In this document: piece after piece, positions 1 through 6,051 of the stretch
How positions within the stretch are numbered: position 1 is the first letter of the stretch
Layout: every line of letters starts with the position of its first letter
From: JARLFX01 sp036404255
GTDB lineage: Bacteria > Acidobacteriota > Terriglobia > Terriglobales > Acidobacteriaceae
NCBI GenBank assembly: GCA_036404255.1
Contig: DASWOP010000070.1
Coordinates: 1 to 7,679 of the forward strand
Reading direction: 5' to 3'
DNA length: 7,679 nt
The notes under the pieces: generated by a model
Database searches by the model: none
Told to the model about the DNA's origin: nothing
What the model saw: the letters and a program-made list of their open reading frames with translations, nothing else
Position numbers and translations under genes: made by a program

Positions 1-591
1 ATCGGGTTGAAGAATGTACTGTGCCTGACCGGCGATCCGCCGAAGCTGGGGAACTATCCGGACGCGACGGCGGTGTTCGATGTGGACGCCATCGGTTTGG
101 TGAACATTGTGCGCAACCTGAATCATGGGCTGGATATTGGCGCGAACCCGATTGGAGTTTCGACGGGGTTCACAATTGGCGTAGCGGCGAATCCGGGCGT
201 GCCCGATGTGGAGACGGAGATTCGGCGGTTTGCGGCGAAGGTGGAGGCGGGCGGCGAGTATGCGATTACGCAACCAGTCTTCGATCTGCGGCTGCTGGAG
301 TACTTTCTGAAGCGGATCGAGCAGTTCCGCATCCCTGTCATTGCAGGGATCTGGCCCTTGGTCAGCCTGCGGAATGCGGAGTTTCTGAAGAACGATCTGA
401 AGGTGAGCGTGCCAGATGAAATCCTGACGCGGATGACGAATGCTGCATCGCCCGAGGCGGCGCGCGCAGAGGGCATCAAGATTGCGCAGGAGATGGTGGC
501 CGAGACGCGCAGCATGGTACAGGGTGTCCAGGTGAGTGCGCCGTTTGGGAAGTACAGCGCGGCGGCGGACGTGATGCAGGCAGTTCTTTAG
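1..591 (+). CDS. metF: 5,10-methylenetetrahydrofolate reductase domain, C-terminal part (YitJ/MetF type), 5'-truncated by the window
   Basis: Open from base 1 (Ile-Gly-Leu-Lys) to TAG at 589-591; the beginning lies outside the window. The 196 visible residues match the C-terminal two thirds of the MTHFR TIM barrel, which reduces 5,10-methylene-THF to 5-methyl-THF with a flavin cofactor to supply methionine synthesis in the cytosol. Visible landmarks are the LCLTGDPPK strand near residues 7-15, NYPDATAVFDVDAIGL after it, the GVAANPG segment, the EAGGEYAITQPVFD segment carrying the Gln-Pro pair typical of the active-site face, and IPVIAGIWPL near the end. The NYPDATAVFDVD phrasing and the PFGKY C-terminus resemble the fused homocysteine S-methyltransferase/MTHFR proteins (B. 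subtilis YitJ type) more than E. coli MetF. Whether an N-terminal methyltransferase domain is present cannot be seen. xseB starts 9 nt downstream, so the two are probably cotranscribed. Confident about the domain, less so about the fused architecture. Confidence 0.88.
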   Translation: MGLKNVLCLTGDPPKLGNYPDATAVFDVDAIGLVNIVRNLNHGLDIGANPIGVSTGFTIGVAANPGVPDVETEIRRFAAKVEAGGEYAITQPVFDLRLLEYFLKRIEQFRIPVIAGIWPLVSLRNAEFLKNDLKVSVPDEILTRMTNAASPEAARAEGIKIAQEMVAETRSMVQGVQVSAPFGKYSAAADVMQAVL

Positions 592-600
592 GGGTGCGAT

Positions 601-834
601 ATGGCGAAGTTTGAAGAGCAGTTGAAGGGCCTGGAGAGGATCGTCGAGAAGTTGGAACAGGGCGATCTGCCGCTGGAGGACTCGATTAAGCTATTTGAGG
701 AGGGTGTGAAGCTTTCCGAGGCCTGCAAGAAGGAGCTGGAAGAGGCAGAGGGGCGCGTCGAGATTCTGCTGAAGCAGAAGGGCGGGGTGATGAAGGCGGA
801 GCCGTTTGCAGAACCTTCCGGGGATGGCGAATAA
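601..834 (+). CDS. xseB: Exodeoxyribonuclease VII small subunit
   Basis: A 77-residue protein with the XseB pattern: the N-terminal FEEQLKGLERIVEKLEQGDL, then PLEDSIKLFEEGVKL and a second helix, ACKKELEEAEGRVEIL. The two helices form the hairpin by which several small subunits pack onto XseA in the exonuclease VII complex, which degrades single-stranded DNA in both directions in the cytosol. Family members are about 70-85 residues, so it is full length; the last 15 or so residues look like a disordered tail. ATG at 601 follows an AGGGG ribosome binding site (590-594) with 6 nt spacing, and this site overlaps the stop codon of the upstream MTHFR gene, suggesting translational coupling. The large-subunit gene xseA, often adjacent in other bacteria, is not in the window. 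High confidence. Confidence 0.93.
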   Translation: MAKFEEQLKGLERIVEKLEQGDLPLEDSIKLFEEGVKLSEACKKELEEAEGRVEILLKQKGGVMKAEPFAEPSGDGE

Positions 835-853
835 GACTCATTCATAGAACGAA

Positions 854-2146
854 ATGATGATGGATACGCCCACATTTGCGAGGCCGGAACAATGGCCGTT
901 TCTGACCGTACTGGCGCGGCTTGGGATTGCCACGGCTATCGGGCTGTTTGTCGGCATCGAACGCGAGTTCAGCGGTAAGCTGGGATCGCGTACCTTCGGA
1001 CTGGTTGCGATATTGGGATGCCTTGCGGGGCTGGCAGGGGTGCAGTTTGTCTGGATGGCGATGGCAATTGTGCTGCTGCTGCTGGCACTCATCAACTGGC
1101 GGCGGCTTTCCGCACATGACCAGCTTGCCACCACGACGACGCTGAGCCTGAGCATTGTGGCCTTCTGTGCCGTGCTGTGCGGTGAAGGGCACTTGTATAC
1201 GCCTGTGCTGGCGGCGATCCTCTGCAATTCGCTGCTGGCGTGGAAACAGCCGCTACGCTCATTCACGTCCGGACTGTCAGAGAAGGAGATCCGCTCCGCA
1301 ATTCTGCTGGCAGCGCTCTCATTTATTGTGATGCCGGTGCTGCCGTCGCATCCGGTCGGCCCCGGGCATCTGGTCGATCCGCGGTCGAACTGGGCAAGCG
1401 TCATCCTGATTGCGGGCATTGCCTTCGTTAATTACATCCTGTTGAAAGTGGTTGGGCCACGGGGCATGGAACTGACGGCCTTTTTCGGCGGGCTCATCAA
1501 TAGTCGCAAGGTGATCGTCGAGTTCATTCTGCGTTCGCAGAGTAATAGCCGGGCGTTGCTGCCAATCGTATGCAAGGGAGTGATGCTGGCAACCAGCGCG
1601 ATGGCGATAAGGAACACAATCATCCTGCTGGCGCTTTCCCACTCGCGCGAGGCAATGCTGCTGACCATTGCGCCAATGGGGCTGATGTTGCTGATGAGCA
1701 TTGCTATATGGCGCGGTAGCGCCGTGCCGATGGATAGCGCGGAGGTTCCATTGCTGAATCTTGATTCCCCGTTCAGCCTGACCGCAGCGCTGCAGTTTGG
1801 ATTGATCTTTCTCGCGCTAAACGTTGTTGGTGCGCTGGTGCAGCGGCATTTTGGGTCGGCGAGCTTTTATGTGGTGAGTGCGGCCGGGGGCCTGCTGTCG
1901 AGCGGATCGTCCATCGCTTCGGCAGCTACGCTGATTCACCACGGAGAATTGCCGCCGGTGACGGGTGTGAACGGCGTGGTGATCTCGAGCATGACGAGCG
2001 TGCTCATTAATATTCCTTTGTTGCGCCGGATCGAGGGCGCAGGAGCTTACAGCAGGAAACTGACCTGGAGTTTGCTGGGCATTGCAGCAGCAGGAGTGGT
2101 TGGTGTGGGAGTGAATAGCTTGTGGCTGCACTGGCACGGGCTTTAG
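854..2146 (+). CDS. MgtC/SapB-DUF4010 family integral membrane protein
   Basis: A 430-residue, very hydrophobic protein with many predicted membrane segments. Residues about 18-130 resemble the MgtC/SapB domain: a first helix (LARLGIATAIGLFVGIERE, residues 20-38) with the family GxxxGxERE-type motif, then GSRTFGLVAILG. Residues about 145-425 match DUF4010 in layout: a start at KEIRSAILLAALSFIVMPVLP, an ILLKVVGPRGMELTAFFGGL turn, several further helices, and the SSMTSVLINIPLLRRIEG end. The family is uncharacterised; MgtC domains elsewhere affect membrane energetics and survival at low Mg2+, but transport has not been shown, so substrate is unknown. Three ATG codons in a row (854, 857, 860) can start it and no strong ribosome binding site precedes them (only AGAACGA near 846-852). 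It lies 19 nt after xseB on the same strand, probably in the same transcript. An oddity is GLINSRKVIVEF (residues 213-224), where relatives usually have a Ser/Thr-rich stretch. Confidence 0.8.
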   Translation: MMMDTPTFARPEQWPFLTVLARLGIATAIGLFVGIEREFSGKLGSRTFGLVAILGCLAGLAGVQFVWMAMAIVLLLLALINWRRLSAHDQLATTTTLSLSIVAFCAVLCGEGHLYTPVLAAILCNSLLAWKQPLRSFTSGLSEKEIRSAILLAALSFIVMPVLPSHPVGPGHLVDPRSNWASVILIAGIAFVNYILLKVVGPRGMELTAFFGGLINSRKVIVEFILRSQSNSRALLPIVCKGVMLATSAMAIRNTIILLALSHSREAMLLTIAPMGLMLLMSIAIWRGSAVPMDSAEVPLLNLDSPFSLTAALQFGLIFLALNVVGALVQRHFGSASFYVVSAAGGLLSSGSSIASAATLIHHGELPPVTGVNGVVISSMTSVLINIPLLRRIEGAGAYSRKLTWSLLGIAAAGVVGVGVNSLWLHWHGL

Positions 2147-2179
2147 GGCCAGCGGTACGGTAGAGAAACCTGTGTCTCT

Positions 2180-2202
2180 CGGCTGCGGGCGGAGCCGTTT
2201 CT
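2180..2202 (+). terminator. Weak candidate terminator hairpin between convergent genes
   Basis: CGGCT (2180-2184) pairs with AGCCG (2193-2197) across an 8-nt loop and is followed by TTTCT. A second small stem, AGAGA/TCTCT, lies just before it at 2162-2179. The position, between the converging MgtC/DUF4010 gene and the small Cys-rich gene, suits a terminator. However, the stem is only 5 bp and the T-run is short, so it may be chance. Confidence 0.25.
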
Positions 2203-2222
2203 GACGGGTGAAGAAGAGTAGC

Positions 2223-2495
2223 TTACTTCAGAGCGAACCAGTGATCGTGCATCCATGTGAGAAATTGCCGATCGACGGGATAGCCCGACGCATCGCCGAT
2301 TACGGAATCAATTTCACACTTGGGGCATAGAGCGGTCTGCTCATCGTCCGACCATTGCTGAATTGCCGCAGGTGGAAACTCAGCGAAACAGTGAAAGCAT
2401 CCGCAGAGAGTGCTTGATTCCAGCTCTTTGCGATGATTGCTGCAGTGCTTGTGGGCGGCAATATATTCGGGGTCGTTGTTGCCTAGGATTGACAT
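2223..2495 (-). CDS. Small conserved Cys-rich probable zinc-binding protein
   Basis: From ATG at 2495 this encodes 90 residues; an in-frame GTG at 2504 would add three. It has two Cys clusters: CGCFHC at about residues 31-36, and CPKC at about 57-60 within TALCPKCEIDSVIGDASGYP. Cys-x2-Cys pairs 21 residues apart are what a zinc ribbon needs. The HKHCSNHRKEL start and the CPKCxIDSVIGDxSGYP core resemble a small family usually labelled only 'cytoplasmic protein'. I recall that family but cannot verify it here; no function is established. No signal peptide or membrane segment is seen. It follows purH on the same strand with a gap of 47 nt (38 nt to the GTG) and no terminator between them, so it is probably read from purH transcripts. 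No Shine-Dalgarno sequence precedes either start. The composition and motif make a real gene likely; function unknown. Confidence 0.75.
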   Translation of the reverse strand: MSILGNNDPEYIAAHKHCSNHRKELESSTLCGCFHCFAEFPPAAIQQWSDDEQTALCPKCEIDSVIGDASGYPVDRQFLTWMHDHWFALK

Positions 2496-2542
2496 GGCAA
2501 ACACAATACACCCATTGTCAATACTTCGGCTCAGGGAAAATT

Positions 2543-4132
2543 TTACCCGTGGCGGAAGTGCCTCACCCCGGTGAATACCATGGCGATGCCGAGCTTGTTG
2601 GCGGCTTCGATGACTTCGGCATCGCGGACGGAGCCGCCGGGCTGGATGACCGCAGTGGCACCGGCCTGGGCGACGACTTCGAGGCCGTCGGCGAAGGGGA
2701 AGAAGGCATCACTGGCGGCGACGCAGCCGGCAAGCGGCAGAACCGCCTTCATGGCGCCGAATTTGGCTGAATCTACGCGGCTCATTTGGCCGGCTCCGAT
2801 GCCTAATGTCTGGCCATGGAGGCCATTGGCGCGGGCGTAGACGATGGCGTTGGACTTCACGTGTTTGCAGACGCGCCAGGCGAAGAGCAGCGCGGCGAGT
2901 TCGGCTTCCGTGGGCTTGCGCGTGGTGGCGACGGTCAGTTCGGCGGCGGTGATGCCGTGTGTGTCGGCGTCCTGCAGCAGCATACCGCCGGAGACCTGCT
3001 TCATGGCGCGGGCGGGCTTGGCGGATGTGATTTCGACGAGGCGGAGGTTTTTCTTCGCGGCGAAGCGGACTTTGGCTTCCTCGCTGAACGAGGGCGCGAC
3101 GATAGCTTCGACGAAGAGCTTGGCAATCTCCTCGGCTGCGGCTGCGTCCACCTCGCGGTTGATGCCGATGACGCCGCCAAAGGCGGAGATGGGGTCGGCG
3201 GCGAGCGCCTGGGCGTATGCTTCGAGGACTGAATCACCCGTGGCCGCGCCGCATGGGTTGGTGTGCTTGATGATGCAGACGGCGGCCTGATCGGCGGGGA
3301 ACTCCTGCACGAGATTCCAGCAGGCGTCGAGATCGACGAGGTTGTTGAAGCTGAGCTCCTTGCCCTGGAGTTGGTGCCCGCCGGCAATGCCGGTGCCAGA
3401 GCCGTCGGTGTAGAGCGCGGCCTGTTGATGCGGATTCTCGCCATAGCGGAGGGTGTTCGCCATGGGATAGTTCACGCGCAGGGCTGCAGGGAATTCGGTG
3501 GCGCTAAAGTTCGCTGGCGTGTGGGGCTCTTTGTTGGTGAGAGTCTCCAGTGTGTTGGCGATGGCGGTGTCGTAGGCTGCGGTGGTGGCGAAGGCCTTCT
3601 TCGCGAGCTGCCAGCGGGTGGCGCGGGTGAGGCCGCCGTCGTTTGCGGAGAGCTCTGCGGTGAGCGCGGGATAATCTGCCGCGGCGGTGACGACGGCGAC
3701 ATCCTCAAAGTTCTTGGCGGCGGAGCGGACCATGCTGGGGCCGCCGATATCGATGTTTTCGATGATGTCGGCAAACTCAACACCGGGCTTCTGTGCGGTC
3801 TTCTCGAAGGCATAGAGGTTGACGACGACCATATCGATGGGCTCGATCTGGTGCTCGGCGATGGCGGCCATGTGGGCGGCGTTGCCGCGGATATGGAGGA
3901 TGCCGCCGTGGACCTTGGGGTGCAGGGTCTTCACACGGCCATCGAGCATCTCGGGGAAGCCAGTGAGGTCGGAGATATCGCGCACAGCGAGGCCGGCGTC
4001 GCGGAGTGCTTTGGCGGTGCCTCCGGTGGAGATGAGGTCGACGTGGTGGGCGGCGAGGGCGCGGGCGAAGTCAACGAGGCCGGTTTTATCAGTGACCGAC
4101 AGGAGGGCGCGGCGAATCTTGATCGAGGACAC
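2543..4132 (-). CDS. purH: Bifunctional AICAR formyltransferase / IMP cyclohydrolase
   Basis: A 529-residue full-length PurH, catalysing the last two steps of IMP synthesis in the cytosol: formyl transfer from 10-formyl-THF to AICAR, then ring closure to IMP. The N-terminal MGS-like IMP cyclohydrolase domain spans about 1-200, with LLSVTDKTGL (10-19), STGGTAKAL (35-43), DGRVKTLHPKVHGGIL (64-79, containing the catalytic-site Lys) and IDIGGPSMVRSAAKN (127-141). The transformylase domain follows with RYGENPHQ (229-236), the catalytic IIKHTNPCG (287-295; Lys289-His290), SAFGG (316-320), GIGAGQMSRVDS (444-455), SDAFFPFADG (474-483) and the canonical VRHFRH end. All key residues are intact. The start is GTG at 4132, chosen because MSSIKIRRALLSVTDK aligns with the family start and GGAG (4140-4143) lies 7 nt upstream. 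It is transcribed away from the rhomboid gene and probably carries the small Cys-rich gene downstream in the same message. Confidence 0.97.
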   Translation of the reverse strand: MSSIKIRRALLSVTDKTGLVDFARALAAHHVDLISTGGTAKALRDAGLAVRDISDLTGFPEMLDGRVKTLHPKVHGGILHIRGNAAHMAAIAEHQIEPIDMVVVNLYAFEKTAQKPGVEFADIIENIDIGGPSMVRSAAKNFEDVAVVTAAADYPALTAELSANDGGLTRATRWQLAKKAFATTAAYDTAIANTLETLTNKEPHTPANFSATEFPAALRVNYPMANTLRYGENPHQQAALYTDGSGTGIAGGHQLQGKELSFNNLVDLDACWNLVQEFPADQAAVCIIKHTNPCGAATGDSVLEAYAQALAADPISAFGGVIGINREVDAAAAEEIAKLFVEAIVAPSFSEEAKVRFAAKKNLRLVEITSAKPARAMKQVSGGMLLQDADTHGITAAELTVATTRKPTEAELAALLFAWRVCKHVKSNAIVYARANGLHGQTLGIGAGQMSRVDSAKFGAMKAVLPLAGCVAASDAFFPFADGLEVVAQAGATAVIQPGGSVRDAEVIEAANKLGIAMVFTGVRHFRHG

Positions 4133-4443
4133 AGTCTTGCTCCAGGTTTGCGGTGCGGATGGCTACTATTTTATGCTCAGTGGGACCTGTGCATTTTTTG
4201 CTGGCAATTTGCTGGATATTTCGCGGTTTTGGGTTCAGGTACCCGTGGTGAGTGCATGCACGTTTCACGGGCCCAAGACGGTGAATCTGACGGGCTACAC
4301 GGTGCTCAACGGATAGCCACGAGCTTTCGTGCGGTGGAAGCCTGGGGTGCATGGTGAATTTGGGGGGGCGTCTGGATTTTTCGACTGCGCTCAGATTGCA
4401 TCTATTTGTCAGGGACAGGGTTGCAGGATACGGTTAATCACAG
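4133..4443. other. 311-nt intergenic region between divergent purH and rhomboid genes
   Basis: It must hold the promoters of both flanking genes. Visible features are a perfect 10-bp palindrome GTGCATGCAC (4252-4261), a short hairpin CACGA-gctt-TCGTG (4318-4331) and a run of seven G's near 4362-4368. A 47-codon plus-strand open frame (4173-4316, ending NLTGYTVLNG) has no ribosome binding site or recognisable domain and is not called as a gene. I see no purine or ZTP riboswitch core upstream of purH. The length and odd sequence leave room for a decayed repeat or small RNA, but nothing proves either. Confidence 0.5.
4168..4173 (-). promoter_or_regulatory. Possible -10 element for purH
   Basis: Read on the minus strand, TAAAAT matches the sigma-70 -10 consensus at 5 of 6 positions and lies about 35 nt upstream of the purH GTG, giving a plausible leader of about 30 nt that still contains the GGAG ribosome binding site. 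No good -35 hexamer is found 16-18 nt further upstream, so this is tentative. Confidence 0.3.
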
Positions 4444-5340
4444 ATGAATTCTTCAAGTCATGATGAGGGTGGGCATCCGCGCGGCGAGATTCTGACGCCT
4501 ACGGGTGAGCGGATCGCTATTCCCGAAGATATTGAGGCTGCGCCACGACACCGCGAACGCAGCGGCTGGAACCCGATGGGCTCGCCCGCGACGTATGCGC
4601 TGACGGCGCTGAATATCGGCGTATTTGTGGCGATGGTGGTGCATGGCGTGTCGCCGAGTTCGCCGCAGTCGATTGACCTGGTACGCTGGGGCGCGAATCT
4701 GGGCTGGGCGGATTATGCCGCACCGCTGGTAAAAGATGCGCACGGCATGGTCATCGGCGGATTCTTCCATGGGCAGTGGTGGCGGCTGGTGACGGCAACC
4801 TTTGTGCACGTAGGCGCGCTGCATCTGGCGACGAATATGTGGTGCCTGTGGAACCTGGGACTGCTCGGTGAGCCACTGCTGGGGCCATGGGGGCTGGCGG
4901 CGACGTATCTGCTGACAGGTGTGGCCGGCAATCTGCTGAGTACGGCGGTGCATCCGGAGATCATTGGCGCTGGAGCCTCAGGTGCGGTGTTCGGGCTGGC
5001 CGGCATTCTGATTGTGCTGCTCAGTAATAAGCGGCTGCCGATTCCGTGGCCGGAGCTGAAGAAGCTGCGGCGCAGTGTGATCCAGTTTGCGCTGCTGAAT
5101 CTGGTGATCGGGCTGGCGACTTCGGTGCATGATTTTGGTGTGCATATCGACAACATGGCGCATATCGGTGGATTTCTCTGCGGTCTGGTGCTGGGTGTTC
5201 CGCTGCTGCCGCGGATGACGGCTGGCAGGGTGCGCTATCTGTCGCGGCAGAAGGCCGTGTTTGTGGGTGGGGCGCTGGTGCTGGCGTTGGCGGGGTATTG
5301 GCTGGCGAGCCTCACGGCGGGTATGGTCACAAACAGCTGA
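4444..5340 (+). CDS. Rhomboid family intramembrane serine protease
   Basis: A 298-residue membrane protease with the complete rhomboid signature. The HLATN motif gives His127 and Asn131 (HxxxN of TM2, oxyanion site), GAGASG (175-180) gives the GxSG nucleophile Ser179, and HIDNMAHIGGFLCG gives the catalytic partner His240 in the last core helix. The first membrane helix is at about 49-67 (TYALTALNIGVFVAMVV), followed by the long L1 loop with FFHGQWWRLVTATFVHVG just before TM2. An extra C-terminal helix (about 272-292) follows the core. The hydrophilic 45-residue N-terminus (GEILTPTGERIAIPEDIE) has no domain I recognise and is probably cytosolic. Rhomboids cleave single-pass membrane proteins; the substrate here is unknown. 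ATG 4444 is the first start after the in-frame TAA at 4435-4437; the only purine run, AGGA at 4425-4428, is 15 nt away, too far for a normal ribosome binding site. The gene ends 2 nt before a strong terminator. Confidence 0.94.
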   Translation: MNSSSHDEGGHPRGEILTPTGERIAIPEDIEAAPRHRERSGWNPMGSPATYALTALNIGVFVAMVVHGVSPSSPQSIDLVRWGANLGWADYAAPLVKDAHGMVIGGFFHGQWWRLVTATFVHVGALHLATNMWCLWNLGLLGEPLLGPWGLAATYLLTGVAGNLLSTAVHPEIIGAGASGAVFGLAGILIVLLSNKRLPIPWPELKKLRRSVIQFALLNLVIGLATSVHDFGVHIDNMAHIGGFLCGLVLGVPLLPRMTAGRVRYLSRQKAVFVGGALVLALAGYWLASLTAGMVTNS

Positions 5341-5342
5341 GC

Positions 5343-5379
5343 GCATAAGAAAGCCCCTCGATGAGGGGCTTTCTTATGC
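5343..5379. terminator. Bidirectional Rho-independent terminator
   Basis: A perfect 17-bp stem: 5343-5359 pairs with 5363-5379 around a 3-nt GAT loop. The core AGCCCCTC/GAGGGGCT is GC-rich and the flanks are A-rich on the left and T-rich on the right, so the transcript ends in a U-rich run in either direction. It begins 2 nt after the rhomboid stop and lies 28 nt beyond the XRE regulator stop on the other strand, so it should end both converging transcripts. Confidence 0.93.
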
Positions 5380-5407
5380 ATTATTGCCGTTTGTGCGTCG
5401 GGAGAAT

Positions 5408-5773
5408 TTAGCTGAGGGCGGTGGCGGCGAACTTGCGCACCATGGCCAGGAGCAGCTTACGGTCACTGTCGCTCAGGTTGGACGAGTAGCGCTGGATCTG
5501 CGAGAGAAAGCGAATCTCATCTTCGTTGAGCGAGGCGCCCTGTTGAATCTCGACAGGGGCATTCTCTTCCACGAAAAACTGTGACAGCGGAATATCCATG
5601 GCGAGGGCAATCTTCGCCAGCGTGTCCAGGGATGGGACGGTGTGGCCGTTCTCCACGCGCGAGAGATAGCAGCGCAGGAGGCCGGTACGCTTTTCAATGT
5701 CTCCCTGCGACATGCCGCGCTGTAGGCGGTAGCCGCGAATGGTGGTGCCGATGCTGAGGGAACGCGAGTCCAT
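5408..5773 (-). CDS. XRE-family helix-turn-helix transcriptional regulator
   Basis: From ATG at 5773 this is a 121-residue protein. Residues about 8-65 form a Cro/C1-type HTH: IGTTIRGYRLQRGMSQGDIEKRTG (helices 1-2), LLRCYLSRVENGHTVPSLDTLAKIALAMDIPLSQFF (recognition helix around YLSRVENG, then helices 4-5). Residues about 80-118 are a charged, probably helical tail (LNEDEIRFLSQIQRYSSNLSDSDRKLLLAMV) that may serve for dimerisation. There is no ligand, peptidase or toxin-partner domain, so the signal and targets are unknown. The frame is open upstream to a TTG at 5878, with ATGs at 5842 and 5824. I chose 5773 because AGGA lies 7 nt before it and the HTH starts immediately after; the extra N-terminal residues from the other starts look like translated leader. 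No gene for a cognate partner is adjacent. A palindrome at 5835-5850 suggests autoregulation. It shares the bidirectional terminator with the rhomboid gene. Confidence 0.88.
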   Translation of the reverse strand: MDSRSLSIGTTIRGYRLQRGMSQGDIEKRTGLLRCYLSRVENGHTVPSLDTLAKIALAMDIPLSQFFVEENAPVEIQQGASLNEDEIRFLSQIQRYSSNLSDSDRKLLLAMVRKFAATALS

Positions 5774-5834
5774 ATTGCGTTCCTGGCCGGTGCCTGAAGT
5801 GTGTTGGCTGCTTGGCTCGATCATGGTTTCTAGA

Positions 5835-5850
5835 TGTTGCATTAGCAACA
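5835..5850. promoter_or_regulatory. Candidate operator for the XRE regulator
   Basis: TGTTGC-ATTA-GCAACA is a perfect 6-bp inverted repeat with a 4-nt spacer, centred about 70 nt upstream of the chosen start of the XRE gene. A weak minus-strand promoter could overlap it: TTGCCC at 5878-5873 and TACTTT at 5855-5850, 17 nt apart. A dyad of this size at the promoter fits a homodimeric XRE repressor binding its own promoter. This is an inference from position and symmetry. Confidence 0.4.
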
Positions 5851-5962
5851 AAGTAAATAGCGCGTGAAAGCAGGGCAAGCGCTAAATTCGTTTTCTTCAA
5901 TAAAAGCGCGGCAAAAGAGTACCTTGCGAGATGCGTACAGCAGGAGGTACCTGTTGTCTTGG

Positions 5963-6005
5963 ATGAGTCCGCACGCGCAGCGATTGTGTGAGTGCATGGA
6001 CTCAT
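5963..6005. repeat. Imperfect inverted repeat between the GNAT and XRE genes
   Basis: ATGAGTCC (5963-5970) is matched by GGACTCAT (5998-6005), and the stem can be prolonged by GCAC/GTGC (5971-5974 with 5992-5995) across a 2-nt bulge. No T-run follows on the minus strand, so it is not a standard terminator for the upstream GNAT gene. The rest of 5851-6051 shows no gene that I can support. Confidence 0.4.
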
Positions 6006-6051
6006 GACTACAGATTGTGGGTGTAGTGCGCGAGTGGAGTGCACGCCGTAT

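Noticed and set aside
123..515. A minus-strand open frame of 130 codons opposite the MTHFR gene
   Set aside because: It lies wholly inside a well-conserved coding region and has no family features.
838..1419. A minus-strand open frame of 193 codons opposite the MgtC/DUF4010 gene
   Set aside because: Its composition (Ser/Pro/Arg-rich) and lack of motifs mark it as an antisense shadow of the clear membrane protein gene.
4230..4246. A tRNA T-arm-like sequence (GGGTTCAGGTACCC)
   Set aside because: The loop does not fit the TTCRANY consensus and no acceptor, D or anticodon arm surrounds it.
4133..4260. A purine or ZTP riboswitch upstream of purH
   Set aside because: I looked for the conserved cores on the minus strand and found none; the probable leader is also too short.
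4173..4316. A 47-codon plus-strand open frame in the purH/rhomboid gap
   Set aside because: It has no ribosome binding site and no recognisable protein motif; the length is within chance expectation. It is mentioned only as part of the intergenic region.
3263..4357. A 364-codon plus-strand open frame opposite purH
   Set aside because: It is Gly/Val/Asp-rich in the way expected from the antisense of a GC-rich gene, shows no recognisable domain, and purH on the other strand is intact and full length.
5774..5878. An N-terminal extension of the XRE regulator from TTG 5878, ATG 5842 or ATG 5824
   Set aside because: The ATG at 5773 has a well-placed AGGA site and immediately precedes the HTH domain, and the extension would cover the candidate operator and promoter.
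4248..5998. The 11-mer GTGAGTGCATG at 4248-4258 and again at 5988-5998
   Set aside because: The flanks differ and the contexts are unrelated; a single 11-bp match within the window is weak evidence for a repeat.
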